The position numbers were made by a program, and so were the translations under genes. Shown here piece after piece: positions 34,045 through 45,200 of a stretch of 64,000 bases of DNA (positions are counted from its first letter, which is position 1; each line of letters begins with the position of its first letter). Source of the stretch: Phaeobacter gallaeciensis DSM 26640 (GTDB lineage Bacteria > Pseudomonadota > Alphaproteobacteria > Rhodobacterales > Rhodobacteraceae). The notes beneath the pieces are model-generated. The model ran no database searches, was not told the origin of the DNA, and saw only the letters and a program-made list of their open reading frames with translations. The stretch covers positions 1,557,001 to 1,621,000 of the forward strand of contig NC_023137.1 of NCBI RefSeq assembly GCF_000511385.1, given 5' to 3'.

Positions 34045-35028
34045 ATGACGCAGAGGGTGGCAAAACACGCATCTGTTCTGTCGGGGCTGTTTCTCTGTGC
34101 ATCCCTGATGATGGCTTATGCGGATCCGGCCCAATGGGTGCGGGAGTGGCCGCAAACGGATTTCCAGCGAACATCTGTGGTGGATTGGGCGGAGATCAAA
34201 TCTGGTGGGCCGCCAAAGGATGGCATTCCGGCGCTGAACGATCCGGCGTTTCACGCTGCGGCGCAGGCCAAAGGGCTGAGCCGTGCGGAACCGGTGGTGG
34301 TGCTGGATCTGCCAGGGCAGGCGGCACGGGCCTATCCGCTGCGCTATCTGATCTGGCATGAAATCGTCAACGACCGGGTGGGTGGCATGCCGGTTGCAGT
34401 GACCTATTGCCCCCTGTGCAATTCGGCGATGAGCTTTGATCGGCGGGTGGCCGGTCGCACCCTCAGTTTTGGGGTTACGGGCAAGCTGCGCCAGTCCGAT
34501 ATGGTGATGTATGACCGCGAGAGCGAGAGCTGGTGGCAGCAGGCCACCGGAACGGGCATCGTGGGGAAAATGACGGGCCAAGAGCTGCGGCAGCTGCCGA
34601 GCTGGCTGGACAGCTGGCAGGGGTTTCGCGCCGCCTATCCAGAGGGGCTGGTGATGGCGGAGCCGCGTCACAACCGCAGCTATGGCCGTAACCCTTATCA
34701 GGGCTATGACCGGTCGAACTGGCCGTTTCTTTATGATGGCACTCCACCACCCCATGGCATCGCTCCGCTGGCCCGCGTCGTGCGGGTGGGCGACCGAGCC
34801 TGGCCGCTGTCACGGCTGGCGGAGGCGGGTGAAATCGAAGAGGTGGGTGTGACGCTCAGCTGGCGGGCCGGGCAGGCCTCGGCGCTGGATGCGGGGCACA
34901 TTGGCAAGGGGCGCGATGTCGGCTCGGTCCGGGTGCGGGGGCGTGACGGCGCTGATCTGCCGCATGATGTGATGTTTGCCTTTGCCTATCACGCCTTCTG
35001 GCCCAAGGGGCACTGGATGCTGGAGTAA
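34045..35028 (+). CDS. DUF3179 domain protein, secreted
   Basis: 327 aa. N-terminal signal peptide (SVLSGLFLCASLMMAYA, about 10-26). The rest matches DUF3179: YPLRYLIWHEIVND, the hallmark YCPLCNSAMSF, LSFGVTGKLRQSDMVMYDRES-type segment and WQQATGTGIVG. The paired Cys in CPLC hint at metal or redox chemistry but the function of the family is not known to me. GGAGGAGG lies 6 nt before ATG 34045. Single gene between terminators. Confidence 0.85.
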   Translation: MTQRVAKHASVLSGLFLCASLMMAYADPAQWVREWPQTDFQRTSVVDWAEIKSGGPPKDGIPALNDPAFHAAAQAKGLSRAEPVVVLDLPGQAARAYPLRYLIWHEIVNDRVGGMPVAVTYCPLCNSAMSFDRRVAGRTLSFGVTGKLRQSDMVMYDRESESWWQQATGTGIVGKMTGQELRQLPSWLDSWQGFRAAYPEGLVMAEPRHNRSYGRNPYQGYDRSNWPFLYDGTPPPHGIAPLARVVRVGDRAWPLSRLAEAGEIEEVGVTLSWRAGQASALDAGHIGKGRDVGSVRVRGRDGADLPHDVMFAFAYHAFWPKGHWMLE

Positions 35029-35052
35029 GAGGCGGCGCTGTGGGCTGGGCAT

Positions 35053-35082
35053 AAAAAAGGGCGCACCAATAAAGGCGCGCCC
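35053..35082 (-). terminator. Intrinsic terminator of the RTX gene at 35111
   Basis: Minus strand: GGGCGC and GCGCCC (6 bp) around a 12-nt loop, followed by six T. It may also serve the converging DUF3179 gene. Confidence 0.75.
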
Positions 35083-35110
35083 AAGGCCATATTCTGAGAG
35101 CGGTAACTGA

Positions 35111-36607
35111 TCAGAACAGGAAGTTATCCGTATCCATCAACTGGTCGACGGTGGTGCCTTCAACCAGAATTGAGGCATTGGCGAAGGTGATGTGCACATT
35201 CTCACCCAGCTGCTCAAAGCCGAGATGCTCGATGCGGTTGGCGCCACGAGTGATCTGGATCAGATCCTCGCCGAGCGTGAAATCCGTGATGGTGTCATGG
35301 CCGTTGTTGCGGGCAAAGACGAATGTATCGCCGCCGCTGCCGCCGGTCAGCCGGTCATTGCCATATTGACCTATCAGCCGGTCGGCGCCATCGCTGCCAA
35401 ACAGCGTGTCATGGCCGCGCCCGCCGATCAGCAGGTCATTGCCCGCATCGCCGCGCATCACATCATGGCCAGCCCCGCCACTGAGCCTGTCATGATCGGC
35501 GCCGCCGGTCAGCGTGTCATTGCCCCGTCCCCCGACAAGGCTGTCATTGCCATCGCCACCAGACAGCAGGTCACGTCCACGCCCGCCGTTGAGGCTGTCA
35601 TCGCCCGACCCGCCCTCCAGCGTATCGACGCCATTCCCGGCCTTCAGCGTGTCGTTGCCCGCATTGCCGCTCAGACTGTCGTGGCCGCTGCCGCCGATCA
35701 ACAGGTCATCGGCATTGTCATCCGGCCCCACGTCATTGTCGCCGCGCAGGGTGTCATTGCCCGCGCCGCCAATCAGCGTGTCACTGCCGAGGCTGCCGCG
35801 CAGATTGTCATCGCCCGCCTTGCCGGAGAGGTGATCATCATCAAGCCCACCATCAAGGAAATCGTCATTCTTGCCCCCGGAAAGCCGGTCTTCCCCGCCG
35901 CCACCCAGCAGAAAGTCCTTGCCCGTACCGCCGGTGATTGTGTCATTGCCGCCCCGGCCATGGATCATGTCTGAAACGCTGGCGTTATCTGCATTGGTGC
36001 TGATCAGGGCCTCATCCGCGCTGCCGCCTTCCTGAATGTGCAGAGTCTGATTGGTGAGCCGCACCGTTTCCACGTCAAAGAGCATGTCACGCCCTTTGGT
36101 GGTGGTCAGCAGCGCCCCGGCGCTGTCGCCAAAGGTGAAACTGTAAGTTTGAACACCGTCGCCCAGAACCAGCTCATCCTGACCGGCGCCGCCAAAAATG
36201 GTGTCATCGCCGTCGCCGGCACGGAACGTGTCATTACCGGCAAACCCATTGATCCTTTCGCCGCCGTTCCAGGCTGAGGAGATGATGTCATCCCCGGAAA
36301 GAGCCACCGCGAGCAATGCGTAGAGATCCCCATCTGCAATCATCTGCGAGGGCAGGGTAAAGCCGCTTACCGACATGATCAGCGACTGGTCATAAAACAG
36401 ACCAAAGCCATTGAGCGGGCTGTCGGGGCTCAGATTGCCGCTCTCATCAAAGCTGAAGCTGCCCTGAAACACCATGACAAACGCACCATATTGCACCGCG
36501 ATCTGGGTGTCTGTAGCGCTGAGAACCGCGACCTTGGTGAAATCGAAGTCACTGAAATCGAACGGCGGCGCCACATTTGACGCGGCCGTGACGAGAAGTT
36601 CTGCCAT
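35111..36607 (-). CDS. RTX-repeat (hemolysin-type calcium-binding) secreted protein 1
   Basis: 498 aa. About 150 N-terminal residues of unknown fold, then many glycine/aspartate nonapeptide RTX repeats of the GGxGxDxLxG type (e.g. GGAGNDTLRGD, GGRGNDTLTGG) from about 215 to 430. The C-terminal 75 residues (GGDTFVFARNNGHDTITDF..., ending TDNFLF) match the serralysin/M10 C-terminal secretion region; acidic residues followed by hydrophobics at the very end are typical of type I secretion signals. Repeats bind calcium outside the cell. No protease zinc motif is present. No type I transporter is in the window. A CtrA-type box lies 91 nt upstream. Confidence 0.88.
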   Translation of the reverse strand: MAELLVTAASNVAPPFDFSDFDFTKVAVLSATDTQIAVQYGAFVMVFQGSFSFDESGNLSPDSPLNGFGLFYDQSLIMSVSGFTLPSQMIADGDLYALLAVALSGDDIISSAWNGGERINGFAGNDTFRAGDGDDTIFGGAGQDELVLGDGVQTYSFTFGDSAGALLTTTKGRDMLFDVETVRLTNQTLHIQEGGSADEALISTNADNASVSDMIHGRGGNDTITGGTGKDFLLGGGGEDRLSGGKNDDFLDGGLDDDHLSGKAGDDNLRGSLGSDTLIGGAGNDTLRGDNDVGPDDNADDLLIGGSGHDSLSGNAGNDTLKAGNGVDTLEGGSGDDSLNGGRGRDLLSGGDGNDSLVGGRGNDTLTGGADHDRLSGGAGHDVMRGDAGNDLLIGGRGHDTLFGSDGADRLIGQYGNDRLTGGSGGDTFVFARNNGHDTITDFTLGEDLIQITRGANRIEHLGFEQLGENVHITFANASILVEGTTVDQLMDTDNFLF

Positions 36608-36697
36608 GGTCTGACCTACTGCTTGAATGCCTGATGCATCTTTTCGATGCTTTTGCGGTAAGCCTAGGCGGGAGACTTTGATCTGGGAAGGTTGCTG

Positions 36698-36713
36698 TTA
36701 ATGAATTCTTAAC
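36698..36713. promoter_or_regulatory. CtrA-type binding site upstream of RTX gene 1
   Basis: TTAA-TGAATTC-TTAAC is an exact match to the alphaproteobacterial CtrA consensus TTAA-N7-TTAA(C). It lies 91-106 nt before the start of the RTX gene at 36607 in an AT-rich upstream region. In Rhodobacterales CtrA controls motility, GTA production and surface traits, so a link is plausible; binding is not shown by sequence alone. Confidence 0.55.
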
Positions 36714-36779
36714 CTTTGTTAAGCCTGTTGCGAAAATTCTTCACACCTGGATTGGTCGGCGTGGCCTTGACGAATAGGA

Positions 36780-36809
36780 AAAGGCGCACCCCTTGCGGGA
36801 TACGCCTTT
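36780..36809 (-). terminator. Intrinsic terminator of RTX gene 2
   Basis: Minus strand: AAAGGCG and CGCCTTT enclose a second stem ATCCC-GCAA-GGGGT, then TTTTCC. Lies 50 nt after the stop of the gene at 36859. Confidence 0.75.
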
Positions 36810-36858
36810 GATTTCGGGGATCAGTGGTCTCCGGCACAGAAGGGGCCCGACACAGAGA

Positions 36859-38103
36859 TCAGAACAGGAAGTTGTCCGCATCCTCAATCTGCGCCAGCGT
36901 GCTGTTTTCGAGCAGGATTGTCACATCGGCAAAGGTGATCTGCACATCGGCGCCTTGGGTGGAGAAGGTCAGGTCATCCATTCCGTCGGCGCCGCGACCG
37001 ATCTGGATACGGTCCTCGCCGACAGTGAAATCGGTGATGATGTCGGTGCCATAGCCGCGATGAAAGACAAATGTGTCGGCATGAGTGCCGCCGGTCAGGG
37101 TGTCATTGCCCTCTTGGCCGATCAGTCGGTCCTGCCCGCCATCGCCATAGAGACGGTCATTGCCCCGACCGCCAAGCAAGCTGTCCCAGCCGGAATTGCC
37201 GCGCAGTACATCATGACCGTTCTGCCCACGCATATTGTCGTTGCCGCCACCGCCGATAAGCTTGTCCCCATGGGAGCCACCAACGAGTGTGTCATTGCCC
37301 AGATCGCCAGCCAGCCAGTCGCGACCGGTGCCACCGAGGAGGACATCTTGCCCATCGCCGCCCTTGAGCGTGTCGTGACCCTCACCACCCAGAAGATGGT
37401 CGCTGCCGTCTTCACCCAGCAACATGTCACGCCCTGAGAGACCAGAGAGCGTATCGTTGCCGCGTCCGCCGAGCATCATGTCGCTGCTCAACTGAGCATC
37501 CCGGTCGCCGCTCAATGTACTGCTGGAACTGCTGTCGGTACGCAGCGCGAAGGTGCGATTTGCAAATTCCAGCTGTTCAATCGAATAGAGAGTGTCACGA
37601 CCATCCGCTGATTCCAGCGTGACGATGCCGTAGCTCGAGGACACCGTGGCTCGACCGAAGTTGTCGTGGACGATCATACGGTCAGTGCCGCTGCCGCCGT
37701 TCAAATAGTCATTGCCAACGCCCAGACTGATGACATCGTCACCTCCGTATGCCAGCCAACGGTTTCCTTCGACCATGTTGGAGGTAATTGTATCATCGCC
37801 TGTCAGTATGGCTGCTTCCAAGGCTGCTCCGCTTGACGTGCCGAAGCGATAAAAACTCATTGAAAAATCGCTCAAGACGTAGACCGGCGTGCCATTGGAA
37901 TTGACGGCCATCGACTCAATCGTCCAGAGATATGGGGAGGAGGCCGCGAAGTTGCCTGTAAGCGTGATGCTGGTGCCAGTGGGGCTGGTAAAAAACAACT
38001 GATTGACTGACCGGCTGTTCAGGCTTGCGTCGTCAAAGCCTAGGTCGCTGAAGTTATTCAGCGACAGCGTACCTGTCGGGTCATTTACGGTAAAAATAGC
38101 CAT
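36859..38103 (-). CDS. RTX-repeat (hemolysin-type calcium-binding) secreted protein 2
   Basis: 414 aa. Paralogue of the neighbouring RTX protein in the same orientation. N-terminal region (MAIFTVNDPTGTLSLNNFSD) and a region to about 210 of unknown fold, RTX repeats about 210-335 (GGEGHDTLKGGDGQD, GGRGNDRLYGDGG), and the same C-terminal block (ADTFVFHRGYGTDIITDF, end ADNFLF). The two proteins differ strongly at the N-terminus, so they may present different binding modules on a shared secretion and calcium-folding scaffold. A terminator separates the two genes, so they are likely expressed independently. Confidence 0.88.
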   Translation of the reverse strand: MAIFTVNDPTGTLSLNNFSDLGFDDASLNSRSVNQLFFTSPTGTSITLTGNFAASSPYLWTIESMAVNSNGTPVYVLSDFSMSFYRFGTSSGAALEAAILTGDDTITSNMVEGNRWLAYGGDDVISLGVGNDYLNGGSGTDRMIVHDNFGRATVSSSYGIVTLESADGRDTLYSIEQLEFANRTFALRTDSSSSSTLSGDRDAQLSSDMMLGGRGNDTLSGLSGRDMLLGEDGSDHLLGGEGHDTLKGGDGQDVLLGGTGRDWLAGDLGNDTLVGGSHGDKLIGGGGNDNMRGQNGHDVLRGNSGWDSLLGGRGNDRLYGDGGQDRLIGQEGNDTLTGGTHADTFVFHRGYGTDIITDFTVGEDRIQIGRGADGMDDLTFSTQGADVQITFADVTILLENSTLAQIEDADNFLF

Positions 38104-38295
38104 TGTCTAAAATATTTGTCCTGTTTGCGGTGGCGGTAGGCCTGATGCCTGCAAATTTACCTATTCCCTACATTCAGCAACTTATAGGTGCAAGGTCCAG
38201 CATTTCAGGTGGTGCGTCCTCCCCACGCGACGTTGCGTTCGCTTGGCCTATGTGACTTGGTGATGATATTGGATCCAAATACTCTTTTCATACAC

Positions 38296-38327
38296 AAAAA
38301 ACGCCGCAGGGCGTGACCTGCGGCGTT
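38296..38327 (-). terminator. Intrinsic terminator of the M23 peptidase-bactofilin pair
   Basis: Minus strand: AACGCCGCAG pairs perfectly with CTGCGGCGTT (10 bp), loop of 8, then TTTT. It is 35 nt after the bactofilin stop. Confidence 0.9.
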
Positions 38328-38361
38328 CGTGTTTTACCAGGGGCCCGAGGGCCGTGCGCGA

Positions 38362-38893
38362 TTAGCTGTCGGATTTATGCGCCGCGGTGGCTGCGGAGAC
38401 GGCGGCTGAGGGGGCCGGTGCCGGGGCAGCGGCGCGGGGCGCTGCGGCTTTGCCGGGGTTCAGCGGATCGTCCTGACGCTGAACGGAGCCTTCAAAATGG
38501 GCGCCGCTCTCAATCGCGATGGTTTTGTGAATGATGTCGCCTTCAACGCGGGCGGTGGAGGTCAGGCGCACCTTGAGGCCACGCACACGGCCAACGATAC
38601 GGCCGTTGATCACCACGTCATCAGCGGTCACTTCGCCTTTGATGGTCGCGCTTTCACCGATGGTCAGCAGATGGGCACGGATGTCACCTTCGACGGTGCC
38701 TTCGACCTGAATGTCACCGGTGGTCTTGAGATTGCCGGTGATGTGCAGATCCGAACTGAGCACGGATGCCGGGGGCTTTGCCTTGGGGGCGGTTGCCTTG
38801 AAATCGCTGGCGGGCGGAACCGGAGCGGAAGACGGCGCAGGTGCCGCAGGGGTTGCTTCGGCCACTTTCTGGCCGGGCTCGTTGATTTTGCTC

Positions 38894-38904
<11 letters not shown>
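38362..38904 (-). CDS. Bactofilin (polymer-forming cytoskeletal protein)
   Basis: 180 aa. A disordered Pro/Ala-rich N-terminus (about 1-48) and C-terminus flank the bactofilin beta-helix core (SSDLHITGNLKTTGDIQVEG start, VVINGRIVGRV, VEGDIIHKTIAIESGAHFEG), about residues 49-142. Bactofilins polymerise without nucleotide and scaffold cell-wall enzymes. Its start overlaps the end of an M23 peptidase gene by 11 nt, an arrangement seen repeatedly with bactofilins, which supports a role in localised wall remodelling. Confidence 0.93.
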
Positions 38905-40225
<1,321 letters not shown>

Positions 40226-40631
40226 ACTTTGGTCCTTAGTCCTGCCCCAGTTGTGGCGCTGCGGTCCCCGGCGCTCCTCCTGCCGGTTTCATATGGACAG
40301 ATCCGGTCCCATCGGAGCTGTCCTGATTGCAGTGCCAGGCCGCGTTAGCGCGCCATGGCGAAAGGGAATAGCCAGCCGGATGGGTTTGGGCAAGCCTGTT
40401 GACCCAGTGTTCGGCGGGTCCGCGCGGAAACGGCGCGGTAGCTGCTGGGATTGGACGCGAAATGAGCGAAAATTCGCCGATCTCTGTCAAGATCGACCGC
40501 ATAATGATAGCGCAGGCGGGCCGTCGGCGACCGTAAAAAAGAACAGCCCGCCGATGATAGGCAGACCGATTTTATCTGTGACGGGCAAAGGTTTCGCGGC
40601 ATTATCGGGGCCTGGTTGTGGCCCGTCGGGG
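40226..40631. other. Gene-free stretch between the M23 peptidase and DUF455 genes
   Basis: 406 bases containing the promoter region of the M23 peptidase gene and the 3' side of the DUF455 gene (both minus strand). I find no reliable terminator, repeat or small gene; frames here on both strands are extensions of shadow frames. Confidence 0.5.
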
Positions 40632-41513
40632 TTAGCGCAGTGCCGGTGGTTTGACAGGAATTTCATCCGCCAGTGGCCAGTAGAAATCTGGCGGGATGCC
40701 GGCCTCGGCGCGCTTTTCCTCGTTAAAGGGCGGTTTCAGATGGCCGTGGAAATATCTGCCCACGAGGTCATGAAACACCTCCTTCGGGTCCAGATTGTCG
40801 CGCCCGCAGAGGAAGTGGAACCATTTCGAGCCATAGGCCACATGGCTGACTTCCTCTGCGTAGATCACCTCCAGCGCCTCAACCGCCTGGGTGAGCTTTG
40901 CCTTGCGGAAAACCTCAATCATGCCGGGGGTGACGTCCAGCCCGCGGGCCTCAAGCACCATGGGTACGACGGCGAGGCGGCCCATCAGATCCTCGGCGGT
41001 GTCTTCAGCGGCGCGCCACATGCCGGCATGGGCCGGCAGTTCACCATAATGGCTGCCCAAGGCCTCAAGACAGTCGCACATCAGGTTGAAATGTTTGGAT
41101 TCTTCATCCGCCGCTTTGACCCAATCGTCAAAGAACCCAAGCGGCATTGGCACATGTGAGAAGCGCGCAATGATATCCCAGTGCAGGTCAACCGCATTCA
41201 GTTCAATATGGGCGACGGCATGCAGCAGCGCCTTGCGCCCGGCCTCGGATCCGGGGCGGCGGCGGGGCACATCGCGTGGGTTCAGCAGTTCAGGTCTGTC
41301 GGGGCGCGCGGGGTGCAGCGGCGGGTTGGCAGTGCCGACCTCGATCTTTGCCGCATCACCTGCGCGATAGGCAAACCAGTGCGCGGCGTGGCGGCGCGAC
41401 AGCGCGGTCTTCTCGCGCCCGTCAGCGGTGGTCAGCACCTGCTGCGCCATTTGCGCAAGGCTGAGCGGGTTGTCAGGGCTGTCTGCGTTGATCTCTGGGG
41501 CGTCGCTGGTCAT
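40632..41513 (-). CDS. DUF455 family ferritin-like protein
   Basis: 293 aa from ATG 41513. The core is a four-helix ferritin-like bundle with di-metal type motifs: AHIELNAVDLHWD, ADEESKHFNLMCD and AEEVSHVAYG (Glu and His ligands). The family is related to tRNA hydroxylase MiaE-like and other ferritin-like proteins; substrate unknown. N-terminal LSLAQMAQQVLTTADGREK fits the family start. A longer form from the ATG at 41552 is possible. Confidence 0.85.
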   Translation of the reverse strand: MTSDAPEINADSPDNPLSLAQMAQQVLTTADGREKTALSRRHAAHWFAYRAGDAAKIEVGTANPPLHPARPDRPELLNPRDVPRRRPGSEAGRKALLHAVAHIELNAVDLHWDIIARFSHVPMPLGFFDDWVKAADEESKHFNLMCDCLEALGSHYGELPAHAGMWRAAEDTAEDLMGRLAVVPMVLEARGLDVTPGMIEVFRKAKLTQAVEALEVIYAEEVSHVAYGSKWFHFLCGRDNLDPKEVFHDLVGRYFHGHLKPPFNEEKRAEAGIPPDFYWPLADEIPVKPPALR

Positions 41514-41640
41514 CTTCGCGGATCCGTTTCGGGGTGGGCTGTTTGTGGCCATTCCCTGCCACCGGGCACGCCGACCTGCAAGCGGATAGGCAGCCCTGCG
41601 CCCGGTCAAGGGCGCATATGCAGGGCCACCTGAATGGCGA

Positions 41641-42102
41641 TCAGAGCGCCTTAGCAGCCTCCAGCACCTCGGCGACATGGCCGTCGACCTTCACTTTGCG
41701 CCAGATCTGGGCGATTTTACCTTCGGCATCAATGAGGAAGGTCGAGCGCTCGATCCCCCAGTGTTTTTTGCCGTACATGTTCTTTTCTTTCCAGACGCCA
41801 TAGTCCTCGCAGGCGGTGCCATCGGCATCGGAGAGCAGCGGCGTGGTCAGGCTGTGTTTGGCGACGAATTTATCGTGTTTGGCAACCGGATCCTTGGAGA
41901 TGCCGTAAACTGCGGCACCAGCATCGGCAAAGGCTTGCAGGTGTTCGGAAAATCCGATGGATTCCTTGGTGCAGCCCGGAGTATCATCGCGGGGGTAAAA
42001 GAACAGCACGACGGCCTTGCCGCGCAGCTCCTCCAACGTCACGGTGCCGCCGCCATCGCGGGGCAGGTTAAAGGAGGGTGCGGGGTCTGAGGGGGCGAGC
42101 AT
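41641..42102 (-). CDS. bcp: Thiol peroxidase, Bcp/PrxQ-type peroxiredoxin
   Basis: 153 aa. Reduces peroxides in the cytosol with thioredoxin as donor. The peroxidatic Cys is in the motif YPRDDTPGCTKES; no Cys five residues later, so no typical PrxQ resolving Cys there, although another Cys occurs in DGTACEDYG. Conserved WKEKNMYGKKHWGIERSTFLID block is present. ATG 42102; divergent from the large AsmA-like gene. Confidence 0.93.
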   Translation of the reverse strand: MLAPSDPAPSFNLPRDGGGTVTLEELRGKAVVLFFYPRDDTPGCTKESIGFSEHLQAFADAGAAVYGISKDPVAKHDKFVAKHSLTTPLLSDADGTACEDYGVWKEKNMYGKKHWGIERSTFLIDAEGKIAQIWRKVKVDGHVAEVLEAAKAL

Positions 42103-42202
42103 AAATCGAGGTCTCCAAAACGGTTTCGCAGGGTTTGCGTGACATAGTTAGGCCATCACAGGCAAAGGGAAAGCAAGGATTAAACCAGCCTCACCCACAG
42201 CG

Positions 42203-45200
42203 GTGGATCCTGAACAGGAGCCATCTTCCTCTGCGCCGGTGGATGCCGCGCAGGATGTCGGGCCCATTGGGGCAGCGGCTGCGGAGGGTGTGGCTGTTGC
42301 AAAGGCGGTGCCGCCGCCGGAGGATGTGGTGTTTTTCGGCCCGGATGAGGAGGTGCCGGAGGTGACAGAGGCGCCCGAAGGGCAAGAGGCTGAGGCCGAG
42401 CGCAGAATGCGGGACGAGGCGGTGCCGCTACCGGGGCCACAACCGTCCGATGGCATTTCTGCCGGCGATCTAGTCAAGCCTACTGAGGAGGATGCAGACC
42501 CAGTGGCTGCTTCCGCGCCACAACCCGCGCCGGATGCCAGAACAAAACCAAAATCCCGCATCCTGCGCCGGATGCTGCGCAGTGCAACCATCACCGCTGT
42601 GGTTCTGGCGATGCTGGCGGGTGCTGTGGTGTTCCTGGGGCTGGGGACGCGGTTTGACGCGCCGGATTGGCTGCGCGACCGGGTGGAGCGGCGAATTGAG
42701 CGGCATCTGGGCGGGTTGAGCATTGAATTCGGGGCCATTCATCTGGTGGTGAACCGGGGCTGGCGGCCCCGTATCAGCCTGCGTGATGTAACCCTGCGCG
42801 ATGAAACCGGCGCGCGGGTGGCGCGGCTGGCGGATGCGCAGGCCTCGCTGGCGATGCGACCGCTGCTGCGGGGGCAGATCCGCCCCAAGACCATCATGCT
42901 AAGCGGGCTTTATGGCACCCTCAGGCGGGACAACAGCGGCGGTCTGGCGCTGAGCCTGGCCGAGGGGGAGGCACCGCTGCGGCAGGCCGCCACCCTGCCG
43001 GCGCTGATTGAGCAATGGGACAGCCAGCTGGAGCTGCCGGTGCTGTCGGCGCTGGTCGAGGTTGAGACCGAGGCGCTGACCTTGCGCTACGAGGATGCGC
43101 GTTTGGGGCGGGTCTGGACGCTGGATGGCGGCAGTATTCGTATGAACCGCAGCGGTCAGGATATCGAACTGGCGGCTGGGTTCTCACTGCTGAGCGGGCG
43201 CGATTATGTTGGCACGGTTGAGGCGAACTACAGCTCTGCGATTGGCGACAAGGCGGCAGAATTTGGCGTGCTGGTCAATTCTGTGGCCAGCAAGGATATT
43301 GCCGCACAGAGTGCGGCCCTCGGCTGGTTGGACGTGCTGGACGCGCCGATCTCAGGCTCCCTGCGCGGCGCGATCCGCAGTGATGGCGCGTTACTGCCGG
43401 TGTCAGCCAGCCTGCAGATTGGCGAGGGGGTGATCCAGCCCACCGCCGCCACCCGGCCGGTGCCGATTACCGGCGCGCAGAGCTATTTCACCTATCTGCC
43501 GGACCGCCAGGAGCTGCGCTTTAACGAGCTGTCGGTGAACAGTGGCTGGGGCTCCGGCACCATGGAGGGGCGGGCGCGTCTGATCGGGGTGGAAAACGGC
43601 CAACTGACGGATCTGGTGGGGCAGCTGCGGTTTCAGGACCTGAGCCTTAACCCCGCGAAACTCTATGATACGCCGCTGGATCTGGCCGGGGTGACAGCGG
43701 ATTTTAAGCTGGAGATGGCCCCGTTCCGCCTGCGACTGGGCGAGATGCTGGTGCGAGACGGGGACACGCGGATCCTGCTGGACGGCGAAATTTCTGCCGG
43801 GCAGGCGGGCTGGGACTATGCGCTGAACGGGCGGGCCAATGGCATGTCGGCTGACCGGTTGAAGGAGGTCTGGCCGGTGGCCGCACCGCCAAAACCGCGC
43901 GAATGGGTGCGCGAGAATCTGCTGGCGGGCTATGCGCGCGATGTGAATTTTGCCATGCGTGGCAGCGGAACGGCGAAACCCTTTGTCTATCTGGATCTGG
44001 CGTTTGAAGATGCGGCGGTGAAATTCCAGAAATCGCTGCCGCCGCTGCGCGAGGCCGCCGGGCAGTTCAGCCTCTATGGCAACCGGTTGGTAGTCATGGC
44101 GACGAAGGGTTGGGTAACGGCGGATCAGGGCGGCCGCGTCGACGCGGCGGGCACTTCCTTCATTATCCCCGATACCTCGGTGAAGGATGGCGCGCCGGGA
44201 ATTGCCCGGATTGAGGCTGCGGGGCCGGTGACGGCGGCACTGTCGCTGCTCAACCGTCCGCCGTTGTCGGTGATGGATAAGGCGGATCTACCGGTGGATC
44301 TGGCCTCCGGTCAGGTGGCACTGAGCGGCACGCTGTCCCTGCCGCTGCGCAAGGGGGTCACACCTGAAGAGATCACCTATCACTATACAGGTCGGATCCG
44401 CGATGCAGCCAGTGATGTGCTGGTGCCGGGGGAGAGCCTCTCGGCAGAGGTGCTGAGGCTGAGCGGCGATCAGGACCACGTGCAGATCGAAGGAGACGGC
44501 GCGCTGTCGGGGGTGCCGGGGAGCCTGATCTGGCGGCAGGCCGTGGGTCCGGCAGCGGAGCGGGCTATTGCCGCGGCGGCGGGTCAGGCACCGCCGGTGC
44601 GGGTCAAAGGCACAATTGAGCTGTCGCAGGACACTGTTGATACCCTTGGCATTGGCTTGCCGAAGGGGTCGGTCTTTGGTCGCGGTGAGGGCCGCTATGA
44701 CGTGGTGATCAACAAGGGCGCGGCGCCGAAGCTGACCTTGGAGAGCGATCTGGCGGGGCTTGGTCTGCGGATTCCGGCGCTGAGCTGGCGGTTGAGCGAG
44801 GCGGGCACGGGGCGGCTGCAACTAAGCGCGCTATTGGGGGAGACCCCGCAGGTGGAGGCGCTCACGCTTGAGGGGGCGGGGCTGCGGGCATCGGGTCGGG
44901 TGACGCTTCAGCCCGGCGGCGGTCTGGAGCGGGCTCGGTTCGATCAGGTTGAGCTGCGCAACTGGTTCCGTGGCACGGTCGAACTGGTCGGGCGCGGCAG
45001 TCGTGCGCCTGCAATCAACGTGCTGAACGGGGTGCTGGATCTGCGACAAATGCCGGACGGATCCGGTGGCAGTGGCAGCAGCGGTGGCAGCTCCGGGGGA
45101 GCGGGCCCGATCACGCTACAACTGGACCGGATGCAGGTCACTGATAGTATTGCGCTCACCGGCTTTGGTGGGCGGTTTTCCACCACGGGTGGGTTGAATG

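Noticed and set aside
35192..35974. A repetitive plus-strand frame rich in Ala/Val/Ile/Gln
   Set aside because: It is the antisense of the RTX nonapeptide repeats; periodicity is inherited from the real gene.
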